Shown here: piece after piece, positions 18,131-26,094 of the stretch
How positions within the stretch are numbered: the stretch's first letter is position 1
Layout: every line of letters begins with the position of its first letter
Source of the DNA: Bacteroidales bacterium
GTDB lineage: Bacteria; Bacteroidota; Bacteroidia; Bacteroidales; VadinHA17
Direction of reading: 5' to 3'
NCBI GenBank assembly: GCA_016709865.1
Contig: JADJLX010000002.1
Span: forward strand, 744,001 to 808,000
Length of the DNA: 64,000 nt
Translations under genes and position numbers: made by a program
Notes under the pieces: model-generated
What the model saw: only the letters and a program-made list of their open reading frames with translations
Databases searched by the model: none
What the model was told of the DNA's origin: nothing

Positions 18131-18931
18131 ATGTCTGATTTTACAAGAATCGAAACTGAAATAAAGGAGAAACAAATCACTGTTTGGTTAAATCAACCGG
18201 AGATTGGAAATGCACTCAATCCACCCCTTATTGAAGAATTAATTAAAGTCTTCAAATGGGTAAGCACTCAGGATAATATAATGGTAATCATCCTGAGAGG
18301 GAAAGGGAATTCATTTTGTTCAGGGGCAGATTTAAACTGGATGATAAATTCAGGAGAAAATGATTATCAGGTTTGTTATAGTGACAGCGAAAAACTAGCT
18401 GAGTGCTTTCAGATTATTTATCAATCTGATAAAGTTGTCATTAATCTTGTTCATGGAAATGTTTTTGGAGGGGCACTTGGATTCACGGGTGTGGCTGATT
18501 TTACTTTTGCAGTAAGAGGAACGAGATTCTGTTTGCCTGAGTTACGCTTAGGGTTAATACCATCGGTTATACTGCCATATTTGCTTACCAAAATCAGACC
18601 TTCAGATTTAAAATACCTGACTTTCACTTCCGGAGAATTTACTGCTGAAGAAGCATATGACAGAGGATTTATTGATTTCCTGTGCAATAGTAACGCTGAA
18701 ATGGAAATCAGTTCTGATGACTTAATTCAAAAAATAAATTCTGTATCAGCTTATGCCCTTACAGAAGCAAAACTTTTATTCAGGGATTTTAACAAGATTC
18801 TAATTAATCCTGAAAATATTGAGAATACAGTCAGGACTATCACCAGATTAAAGATGTCAGAGGATTCGAGGGAAAGGATGTCTGCATTTCTAACCAGAAA
18901 ACAAAATTTGAAAAATATTAAACTTAAATGA
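18131..18931 (+). CDS. Enoyl-CoA hydratase/isomerase family protein, probable methylglutaconyl-CoA hydratase
   Basis: This 266-residue crotonase-fold protein lies 11 bases after the carboxylase gene. GKGNSFCSGADLNWM is the first oxyanion-hole motif and GNVFGGALGF the second. The Glu of the first catalytic position in crotonase (GGGCE) is Gly here (GGALG), while the second Glu is kept in FCLPELRLGLIP. The context suggests hydration of 3-methylglutaconyl-CoA to HMG-CoA, the last leucine step before cleavage. If so, its product is the substrate of the reductase two genes downstream. An isohexenylglutaconyl-CoA hydratase (AtuE-like) is possible. Confidence 0.78.
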   Translation: MSDFTRIETEIKEKQITVWLNQPEIGNALNPPLIEELIKVFKWVSTQDNIMVIILRGKGNSFCSGADLNWMINSGENDYQVCYSDSEKLAECFQIIYQSDKVVINLVHGNVFGGALGFTGVADFTFAVRGTRFCLPELRLGLIPSVILPYLLTKIRPSDLKYLTFTSGEFTAEEAYDRGFIDFLCNSNAEMEISSDDLIQKINSVSAYALTEAKLLFRDFNKILINPENIENTVRTITRLKMSEDSRERMSAFLTRKQNLKNIKLK

Positions 18932-18938
18932 CCTATTC

Positions 18939-20102
18939 ATGCAGAACAAAATATACTCTCACCCACTATTTACAGAACACCATATTGGATTCAGATCAAA
19001 GATCAGATCTTTTGCAGAGCATGAGATAAGACCATTAGCAGCGAAGCTCGATGAGGATGCCTCATTTTCGGCACACCTGACCAGACGTCTTGGAGAAATG
19101 GGATTATTAGGTATTTCGATCCCAAAGGAATATGGTGGTCAGAATCTGGATACTCTTTCATATATTATTGCAGTAGAAGAACTTGCCAGAGTTGACAGTT
19201 CTCAGGCAGCAACTGTGGCAGCACATAACTCACTTGGTATCGCACCTATTTATAATCACGGAACTGCAGAACAGAAGTCCAGGTATTTGCCTGGTCTAAC
19301 CAGCGGTGAGAATCTCTGGGCTTTCGGATTAACTGAAGCTGAGGCCGGATCTGATGTAACACGGATTAAAACAAAGGCTGAGCTTGAGAGCGGAAAATGG
19401 AATATAAATGGATCAAAACTGTTTATCACCAACTCAGCATCAGGACACTCAGCCGGGATCACAGTCTTAGCAATTACAGGAGAGAATAACAACAAGAAAG
19501 AGTTCTCTGCCATTTTGATTGAAAAAGGCAGCGAAGGGTACTTTGCAGAACCTATCACCAATAAGATGGTATGGAGAGCTGTTGATACAGGGAAACTAAC
19601 ATTCAGTAATTGCAGGGTTCCAGAGGGTAACTTACTGGGCAAGAGAGGTGAAGGCATTCACATAATGCTTGAAACAATAGATTCAGGCAGACTTTCTATT
19701 GCTGCAATAGGATTAGGTCTGGCACAGGGTGCATTTGAGATGGCATTGGAATATGCGAAAAAAAGAAACCAGTTCGAACAGCCGATCGGAAAGTTCCAAT
19801 CAATAGCTTTCAAACTCGCTGAAATGGAAATGAAGCTTGAACTGGCCCGAAACACACTCTATAATGCATGTTGGAAAAAAGACTCAAAACTGCCTTTTTC
19901 AAAAGAGGCAGCAGTAATCAAATTATACTGTTCGGAAATTGCCAAAGAAATAGCAGATGAGGCAGTCCAGATACATGGAGCCTATGGCTTAATGAAAAAC
20001 AATGATATAGAGAGGTTTTACCGTGACCAGAGGATACTTCAGATTGGTGAAGGCACTTCAGAAATTCTGAAGGTTTTGATTTCCAGACATCTGGGTCTGT
20101 AA
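18939..20102 (+). CDS. Short/branched-chain acyl-CoA dehydrogenase
   Basis: The 387-residue flavoenzyme begins 7 bases after the hydratase gene. All ACAD regions are present: WAFGLTEAEAGSDVTRIKT (FAD contact), KLFITNSASGHSAG, ARNQ-type stretch KRNQFEQPIGKFQSI, and AVQIHGAYGLMKNNDIERFY. The catalytic base appears to be the Glu of GEGTSEIL, as in butyryl-CoA dehydrogenase. In isovaleryl-CoA dehydrogenase that position is not Glu and the base lies in a D-x-E-R motif, where this protein has DSGR. Genome context suggests isovaleryl-CoA as substrate, but the active-site layout favours a short or 2-methyl-branched acyl-CoA. Electrons probably go to EtfAB (45378-47125). Confidence 0.85.
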   Translation: MQNKIYSHPLFTEHHIGFRSKIRSFAEHEIRPLAAKLDEDASFSAHLTRRLGEMGLLGISIPKEYGGQNLDTLSYIIAVEELARVDSSQAATVAAHNSLGIAPIYNHGTAEQKSRYLPGLTSGENLWAFGLTEAEAGSDVTRIKTKAELESGKWNINGSKLFITNSASGHSAGITVLAITGENNNKKEFSAILIEKGSEGYFAEPITNKMVWRAVDTGKLTFSNCRVPEGNLLGKRGEGIHIMLETIDSGRLSIAAIGLGLAQGAFEMALEYAKKRNQFEQPIGKFQSIAFKLAEMEMKLELARNTLYNACWKKDSKLPFSKEAAVIKLYCSEIAKEIADEAVQIHGAYGLMKNNDIERFYRDQRILQIGEGTSEILKVLISRHLGL

Positions 20103-20167
20103 ATCAGAGAATGAAACAATTTTCTCATCCTGTTGTTAGAATAGAAGTGACATGATAGATTAATCCA

Positions 20168-21478
20168 ATGCAAGTTATAAGTGGTTTCTCAAAACTAAGT
20201 CTTTCAGCGAAAACTGACATTCTTGTTAAGAATATCCCCCTCGATCGTTATCAAACGGAGATACTGAAAGCATTTCAAGAAGACTATAAAGGTTTTGGAA
20301 GCATCATTCAGGATCTGAGCGAAAACTACATCTCAAATTATGTACTGCCGTTTGGCATAGCTCCGAACTTCCGAATAAACGATAAACTATATTTTGTCCC
20401 AATGGTGACAGAAGAGAGTTCTGTGTTGGCAGCCGCTTCTTTTGCTGCAAAATTCTGGAGCCTGAATGGTGGATTTACGTCAGAGGTTAAGGGAACAAAA
20501 AAATCAGGGCAAATATACTTTTCATGGCACGGAGATATAGAAAAGCTGCAAAAACTTTTTAATCAGCTTAAGGAAACCCTGAAAGCTTCTGTGAAACATT
20601 TCACAGAGAATATGGAAAAAAGAGGAGGAGGAATTACCGGTATAACTTTAAATAAAAACAAGTATAGGACGGATGATTATCATGTAATTGATGTCGATTT
20701 TGAAACAGCAGACTCAATGGGTGCCAACCTTATAAATACGTGCCTTGAGACAATGGGATCGGAACTAATTTCCTTCATAAGACGTAATTTCAGTGAATCA
20801 GAAGATAATGCAGAGGTAATAATGGCAATATTGTCGAATTATACCCCTGACTGCCTTGTTGAATGCAAAGCAGAATGCGATATCAGTCAATTATCACAGA
20901 TATCAGGGCATCTTTCACCTGAGCAATTTGCATTAAAATTCATGAAAGCTGTGCAGATCGCTGATGAAAATGTCTCAAGGGCAGTCACACACAACAAAGG
21001 TATCTTCAATGGTATTGATGCCGTTTTACTTGCTACTGCAAATGATTTCAGGGCTGCTGAAGCCTGCGGGCATGCTTATGCTGCAAGAGAAGGAAAATAC
21101 CGATCACTTTCCAGTATCGAGTTGCATAAAAACAGATTTATATATTCCCTCAGAGTACCCCTGTCGCTGGGTACTGTAGGCGGAGCAACCTCAGTACATC
21201 CCATGGCCAGACTGGCTCTTCAGATAATGCATAATCCTTCGGCGGGTGAGTTAATGCAAATTGCAGCCAGTGCCGGACTGGCTAATAATTTTTCAGCAGT
21301 TCGTTCACTCATAACCGATGGCATTCAGAAAGGCCATATGAAACTCCATCTCAATAATATTCTTAATCAATTCAATGTAACTGATGCTGAGAAAAAATCA
21401 GCAGAAGCTTTCTTTATTGACAAACAAGTTTCATTCAAAGCAATATCTGATTACCTGATAAGAATAAGAGAAAAATAA
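20168..21478 (+). CDS. Hydroxymethylglutaryl-CoA reductase, class II (bacterial type)
   Basis: This 436-residue soluble enzyme would reduce HMG-CoA to mevalonate. Length and lack of membrane segments fit class II. The four catalytic residues can be placed: Glu in VTEESSVLAAASF, Lys in THNKGIFNGIDAV, Asp in LLATANDFRA and His in DGIQKGHMKLHLNN. As cofactor, NADH is usual in class II, but the sequence does not settle it. It follows the acyl-CoA dehydrogenase after 65 bases. Its stop overlaps the next start (TAATG), tying it to the GHMP kinase. No HMG-CoA synthase is in the operon, so HMG-CoA could come from the three genes before it. Confidence 0.95.
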   Translation: MQVISGFSKLSLSAKTDILVKNIPLDRYQTEILKAFQEDYKGFGSIIQDLSENYISNYVLPFGIAPNFRINDKLYFVPMVTEESSVLAAASFAAKFWSLNGGFTSEVKGTKKSGQIYFSWHGDIEKLQKLFNQLKETLKASVKHFTENMEKRGGGITGITLNKNKYRTDDYHVIDVDFETADSMGANLINTCLETMGSELISFIRRNFSESEDNAEVIMAILSNYTPDCLVECKAECDISQLSQISGHLSPEQFALKFMKAVQIADENVSRAVTHNKGIFNGIDAVLLATANDFRAAEACGHAYAAREGKYRSLSSIELHKNRFIYSLRVPLSLGTVGGATSVHPMARLALQIMHNPSAGELMQIAASAGLANNFSAVRSLITDGIQKGHMKLHLNNILNQFNVTDAEKKSAEAFFIDKQVSFKAISDYLIRIREK

Positions 21479-22428
21479 TGAAACCGGAAAAGCAGATCTC
21501 ATGGTTCTCGAATGGTAACCTGATACTATCGGGTGAATACTTCGTGCTTACCGGGGCAAAAGCTCTTGCTGTGCCACTTAAATATGGCCAGAAGATGAGT
21601 ATATTAAGCAGCAGGAACGGTAACAATACTATTATCTGGAAAACAAATGAGCCTGGTAAACAATGGTTTAACTGTGAACTGAACTGTGAGACCTTAGATA
21701 TCAAAAATTCTTCAAATACTGAAGTCGTCCGGGAACTGCAAAGCATACTCAGAGCTGTTAAGAAGTATAAACCTGAATTATTCAATAAGGAAATATCATA
21801 TGAAATTACCTGTGATGTCAATTTCAGTATGGATTGGGGATGGGGAAGCAGTGCGTCTTTAACTGTTAATCTGTCGAAATGGGCAGGAATTGATCCGTTT
21901 ATGCTTAATAATCAGATCTCAAACGGATCAGGATATGATATTGCAGCTTCATTGTCCTCTGCTCCGGTTATATACCAGATAAAAAATGGTCACCAGGAAA
22001 CGAATCAAGTGTATTTCAATCCAGTATTCAGTAAATATATCAGCTTCATCTATCTGGGGCAAAAGCAAAGTACAAAGGCAAGTATTGAAAAAAATCTTGA
22101 ATCAGTAAAAAAAAATGATACTCTGATTCCATTGATAACAAGTCTGACTGAAAAAATAGCCGCCGAAGAGAATGTAGAAGAGTTTGTAAGGTGTATGGTT
22201 GAGCATGAAAAAATTATTTCAGGAGTACTTAAGATGAAAAGAATCAAGGAATTGCACTTTCCCGACTTCAAAGGTGAGATGAAGTCACTGGGTGCATGGG
22301 GTGGTGATTTTGCAATGGTTGTATCACCCCTTGACATACTAAGTGTAAAACAATATTTTATTAAGAAAAATCTGAATATACTATTCAGATTTGACGAGAT
22401 TATTAAAAACAAGATTACTGAAATATGA
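21478..22428 (+). CDS. GYDIA family GHMP kinase, candidate phosphomevalonate kinase
   Basis: This is a 316-residue small-molecule kinase of the GHMP superfamily. The N-terminus (SNGNLILSGEYFVLTGAKAL) resembles mevalonate and phosphomevalonate kinases. The ATP loop DWGWGSSASLTVNLSKW replaces the usual PxxxGLGSSAA, and SNGSGYDIAASLSSAPVIY carries the GYDIA signature. The third motif is reduced to LGAWGGDFAMVV. Mevalonate kinase and diphosphomevalonate decarboxylase are both present next door and no classical phosphomevalonate kinase is seen. By elimination it is the candidate for the second phosphorylation. That assignment is inference only. It overlaps mvaD by ATGA. Confidence 0.82.
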   Translation: MKPEKQISWFSNGNLILSGEYFVLTGAKALAVPLKYGQKMSILSSRNGNNTIIWKTNEPGKQWFNCELNCETLDIKNSSNTEVVRELQSILRAVKKYKPELFNKEISYEITCDVNFSMDWGWGSSASLTVNLSKWAGIDPFMLNNQISNGSGYDIAASLSSAPVIYQIKNGHQETNQVYFNPVFSKYISFIYLGQKQSTKASIEKNLESVKKNDTLIPLITSLTEKIAAEENVEEFVRCMVEHEKIISGVLKMKRIKELHFPDFKGEMKSLGAWGGDFAMVVSPLDILSVKQYFIKKNLNILFRFDEIIKNKITEI

Positions 22429-23474
22429 TGACTCATTCAGGAAAAGTCACATGGAGAAGTCCATCAAATATTGCAGTAGTAAAATACTGGGGGAAGAAAG
22501 GAATTCAGTTGCCAGCGAATTCTTCGATAAGTATGACCCTGTCTAAGTGTTATACGGAGACAACTATTCAATATTCGCAAAAAGTCAATTCAGGAACTCC
22601 TTCATTCAGCTTTTTGTTTAATGGTGAGAAGAATATAAATTTTGAAGAAAGAGCAGGCAGGTTCCTTGAAGCAGCAGTAAAAGAGCTGCCCTCACTGAAA
22701 CATCTTCACCTGAGTATTGAATCGTCCAATTCATTCCCTCACTCGGCAGGTATCGCCTCATCGGCTTCATCAATAAGTGCGCTGTCACTATGTTTTTGTT
22801 CTATCAACAGATTAGTGACTAATCCGCAGGAGGATGAAAAGGCATTTTTCAGAAGAGCGTCCCATTTGGCAAGACTTGGTTCAGGGAGTGCCTGCAGATC
22901 AGTTTACGGAGGCTGGGTACTCTGGGGTAAGAATGATGAGATACCAGACTCATCAGATAATTATGCAATTGCATTGTCAAAAGAACCTCACAATATTTTC
23001 AATGACTTTTATGATGCGATCCTCATTGTCAGCTCGGGGATAAAGAAAGTAACAAGCAGTGATGGACATAAATTGATGGAATCGAATCCATTTAAAGATA
23101 CAAAATTCAAAACAGGAAATCTTAATGCAATAAAGCTCGTCAATGCATTAAAGGAAGGAGATGAACAACTTTTCAGAATTATCGCTGAAAATGAAGCTAT
23201 GAATCTGCATGCAATGTTTCTCACATCAGATCCTTTTTATGTTCTTATTAAGCCAGAGACTCTTCAAATCATAGACAGACTAACTAAGTTCAGACAATCA
23301 TCAGGACTTGAATTCAGTTTCACACTAGATGCAGGTCCCAATATCCATTTGTTGTACCCTGCAATTGCCAGGGAAAGAATAGTATCATTTATTAAATCTG
23401 ATCTTATATCTTTTTGTGAAAATGGTATCTGGATAGACGACCGGATAGGAAAAGGTCCGGAATTAGTCAATTAA
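22425..23474 (+). CDS. mvaD: Diphosphomevalonate decarboxylase
   Basis: This 349-residue GHMP-fold enzyme forms isopentenyl diphosphate from mevalonate diphosphate. Signature stretches are SPSNIAVVKYWGKKG, PHSAGIASSASSISALSL (ATP loop), and RLGSGSACRSVYGGWVLWG. The catalytic Asp lies in FTLDAGPNIHLLYP. Length is normal. Its start overlaps the GYDIA kinase stop and it precedes mevalonate kinase by 13 bases. A decarboxylase acting on a differently phosphorylated mevalonate cannot be excluded from sequence. Confidence 0.93.
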   Translation: MMTHSGKVTWRSPSNIAVVKYWGKKGIQLPANSSISMTLSKCYTETTIQYSQKVNSGTPSFSFLFNGEKNINFEERAGRFLEAAVKELPSLKHLHLSIESSNSFPHSAGIASSASSISALSLCFCSINRLVTNPQEDEKAFFRRASHLARLGSGSACRSVYGGWVLWGKNDEIPDSSDNYAIALSKEPHNIFNDFYDAILIVSSGIKKVTSSDGHKLMESNPFKDTKFKTGNLNAIKLVNALKEGDEQLFRIIAENEAMNLHAMFLTSDPFYVLIKPETLQIIDRLTKFRQSSGLEFSFTLDAGPNIHLLYPAIARERIVSFIKSDLISFCENGIWIDDRIGKGPELVN

Positions 23475-23487
23475 TAGCAGTCGAAAG

Positions 23488-24411
23488 ATGTATCCTTCAA
23501 AAATTCTTCTTTTTGGTGAATATACGATTCTATTGGGTTCGTCTGCCTTAGCTATTCCGTATAATAAACTATCAGGGGAACTGGCTATAAGTAAACCTGA
23601 GCCCAACAAAAAATACAATAAAGAACACAGGTCAAATCAGGTTCTGTTTGAATTATTCAGATATCTCCAAACGGAGGAGGTTAAGAAAATGTTACCATAT
23701 TCTATTGATTTTAAAACATTTGAACAAGATCTTGTAAAAGGACTCTATTTCAGATCAGATATACCTGAAGAATCAGGACTTGGAAGTTCAGGGGCAGTTG
23801 TAGCGGCGATTTTTGAGAGATATATAAAGGTACGTTTGTCTGAGAAGGAACTTCCCGTAATAAAGGAGTGCCTTGGATTGATTGAATCATTTTTTCATGA
23901 GACAAGTTCCGGAGTTGATCCTCTTGTAAGCTATGTTAAAACGCCTGTATTAATCAAAAATCATAAAGTATACATGATCTCCGATTCACCTCTTGATGAT
24001 CACCTTCATACATCAGGAATGTTCCTTGTTCACAGTAAAAAAAACGGGAACACCGGCGAGATGATTAAGAACTTTAAAATCAGAATCAAATCAGATTCCG
24101 GGTATCTGAGAAAAGTCAGGGAACAATATATCCCCGTGAATGATGAGTGCATAATTTCATTGTTAAATGATTACAATGCCCTGCATTTTTTCCCGGCAGT
24201 CAAAAAACTGATAAGCCTGCAGGTTGAAATATTTGAAAAGATGATACCATCTGCTATTTTCTCATTAGTAAATTACGGACTGGAGAACGACCTGTACTTT
24301 CTGAAACTGTGCGGATCAGGAGGAGGAGGTCATTTTATCGGTTTTACCAAAAACATCGAGACCACAAATAATTACTTTGCAGACATGGGATATAGTATTA
24401 TAGTCTATTGA
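23488..24411 (+). CDS. Mevalonate kinase
   Basis: The 307-residue GHMP kinase has the N-terminal motif SKILLFGEYTILLGSSALAI, the ATP loop EESGLGSSGAVVAAIF, HETSSGVDPLVSYV with the catalytic Asp region, and the glycine-rich third motif CGSGGGGHFIGF. Order of action in the pathway would be this enzyme, then a phosphomevalonate kinase, then MvaD. It is the last mevalonate gene of the operon. A LarE-like gene follows after 45 bases. The glycine-rich third motif separates it from the GYDIA kinase. Confidence 0.9.
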   Translation: MYPSKILLFGEYTILLGSSALAIPYNKLSGELAISKPEPNKKYNKEHRSNQVLFELFRYLQTEEVKKMLPYSIDFKTFEQDLVKGLYFRSDIPEESGLGSSGAVVAAIFERYIKVRLSEKELPVIKECLGLIESFFHETSSGVDPLVSYVKTPVLIKNHKVYMISDSPLDDHLHTSGMFLVHSKKNGNTGEMIKNFKIRIKSDSGYLRKVREQYIPVNDECIISLLNDYNALHFFPAVKKLISLQVEIFEKMIPSAIFSLVNYGLENDLYFLKLCGSGGGGHFIGFTKNIETTNNYFADMGYSIIVY

Positions 24412-24456
24412 AATCAGTCCGGAATGGAATAAGATAAGAACAAACCTGTTGGCATT

Positions 24457-25320
24457 TTGTTTCTATGTATGAATGAGACATATAAAAGACTACCTCCCAT
24501 GAATAATCCGAAACTAATTGAATTACAGAATGTACTGAGAGAAATGAAAAGTGTGCTGGTGGCGCATTCAGGAGGCATGGACAGTAGTTTCCTGCTTAAG
24601 GTTGCCAAAGATGTATTGCATGATAATGTTCTTGCCGTAACCGCTGATTCTGAAATTTACAGTTCAGTTGAGACAGAGGCTGCGAGGAAGTTTGCGGTGG
24701 AAATTGGCGTTAAACATATTGTTGTAAAAACAAATGAGCTAAACAACAAGGACTTTGTAAAGAATTCACCCGATCGCTGCTTCCATTGTAAGCTGTCGTT
24801 ATACAGTGAGTTTATAAAAATCGCAGAAAAAAATAATCTGAATCAGGTAGTTGATGGGATCAATTCTGATGATAAAAAGGATTTCCGTCCTGGAATGAGT
24901 GCCGCTTCCAAACTAAAAATAAGAAGTCCGCTTCTTGAGGCAGGACTGACAAAAGAAGAGATAAGTAATCTCTCTAAAGAAATGAACCTGTCAACATGGA
25001 ATAAACAACCTAATCCATGTCTTTCAACCAGGTTTCCTTATGGAACAGAACTTATAAGGGAAAATCTGAGCAAAGTTGAACAGGCTGAGATACAATTGGG
25101 TAAATATCATTTTAAGCAATTCAGACTAAGAATACACGATAATGTAGCCAGATTAGAGATTTTACCTGAAGATTTTGGGATTGCATATGCTGAAGAAAAC
25201 AGGAATGAGATAGTTAATATGCTTAAAGGATTCGGATATACATATATTACCATCGATCTTGAAGGTTACCGGTCAGGCAGTATGAATGAGAAATTCAGAA
25301 TCAGAAATAAACCTCAATAA
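24457..25320 (+). CDS. larE: ATP-dependent sacrificial sulfur transferase LarE-like protein
   Basis: This PP-loop protein of 287 residues (an internal ATG before MNNPKLIE at 24499 may be the true start) is related to LarE. LarE adenylates and thiolates a nicotinic-acid derivative to build the nickel-pincer cofactor of lactate racemase, donating sulfur from its own Cys. Visible motifs are the PP-loop AHSGGMDSSFLLKVA, RCFHCKLSLY, DFRPGMSAASKLKIRSPLLE and NPCLSTRFPYG. The Cys in the last motif matches the sacrificial Cys. larB, larC and larA are not nearby, so its role here is open. Its 3' end overlaps the convergent reductase gene by 20 bases. Confidence 0.85.
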   Translation: MFLCMNETYKRLPPMNNPKLIELQNVLREMKSVLVAHSGGMDSSFLLKVAKDVLHDNVLAVTADSEIYSSVETEAARKFAVEIGVKHIVVKTNELNNKDFVKNSPDRCFHCKLSLYSEFIKIAEKNNLNQVVDGINSDDKKDFRPGMSAASKLKIRSPLLEAGLTKEEISNLSKEMNLSTWNKQPNPCLSTRFPYGTELIRENLSKVEQAEIQLGKYHFKQFRLRIHDNVARLEILPEDFGIAYAEENRNEIVNMLKGFGYTYITIDLEGYRSGSMNEKFRIRNKPQ

Positions 25321-25984
25321 ATATTCTTCCTGATGTTACTCCTTTGTTTTTCAATATTTTATTGACATCCAGGATCATATTGCTGTTTCCGCAAATGTAA
25401 TAATCCAGATCAGGTTCATCGGGATAGTCAGGTAAAAAGTCCGTTACTCTTCCGTTAAAACTGTTACCGGTATCCTGCGAAACACAAGGGAGATATCTCT
25501 GTGGATCATATTCATTTTTCTCATAGGCATCTTCCCATTTACGGATACCATGAAGGATCTTATAGTTAATTCCGGGATAGGAAGTCACAAAGCTATGAAA
25601 TGGAGCAATACCGGTACCAGATGCAATAAATAAATTGTTTCTCGAATATAATTCACGCGGTTCCATAATGAAGGAGCCAAAAGGTCCGCTGACTTCAATC
25701 AGATCACCTTGCTGAACCCGCCTTAATTGACTTGACACATTACCATCCAGCACCTCCCTGACAAGGATCTCGAGATAATCCTGTTTCTCACCACTATAAA
25801 TCGAGTACTCCCTTTTATATAACGATCCTTCAGTTCCGACAACAACATGCTGTCCTGCACTAAATTCAATATTGTCACGATCAAATCTTAAAACAAAGGT
25901 ATTTTCAGTCAGGAAACGGATCTCTCTGACTCTCCTCTTTTTGAGATTTGTTCTGATATCTGATTGATAAGCTGTGCTGCCCAT
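25301..25984 (-). CDS. FAD-dependent ferredoxin--NAD(P) reductase-like oxidoreductase
   Basis: The 227-residue protein has the two-domain FNR fold. The FAD domain contains the RxYS motif (KREYSIYSG, about residues 63-71) and GPFGSFIM. The NAD(P) domain contains FIASGTGIAPFHSFV and the C-terminal DYYICGNSNMILDV. There is no ferredoxin domain or oxygenase partner. It probably moves electrons between NAD(P)H and a small iron-sulfur protein or flavodoxin. The gene stands alone between larE (convergent, overlapping) and lipA (divergent). The partner is unknown. Confidence 0.82.
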   Translation of the reverse strand: MGSTAYQSDIRTNLKKRRVREIRFLTENTFVLRFDRDNIEFSAGQHVVVGTEGSLYKREYSIYSGEKQDYLEILVREVLDGNVSSQLRRVQQGDLIEVSGPFGSFIMEPRELYSRNNLFIASGTGIAPFHSFVTSYPGINYKILHGIRKWEDAYEKNEYDPQRYLPCVSQDTGNSFNGRVTDFLPDYPDEPDLDYYICGNSNMILDVNKILKNKGVTSGRIFIEVYF

Positions 25985-26094
25985 AAAAAAATTACCTTCA
26001 ATTAAGCCTGGCTTTTTTAAACAATGAGATAACTGAATTGTTCAATAAAGAGAAAGGCCAATGAGTTTCAAAACATAGTTAGCAAATACTGATA

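Noticed and set aside
18939-20102. Naming the operon ACAD isovaleryl-CoA dehydrogenase
   Set aside because: The catalytic Glu position is of the butyryl type, so the specific name is not supported by sequence alone.
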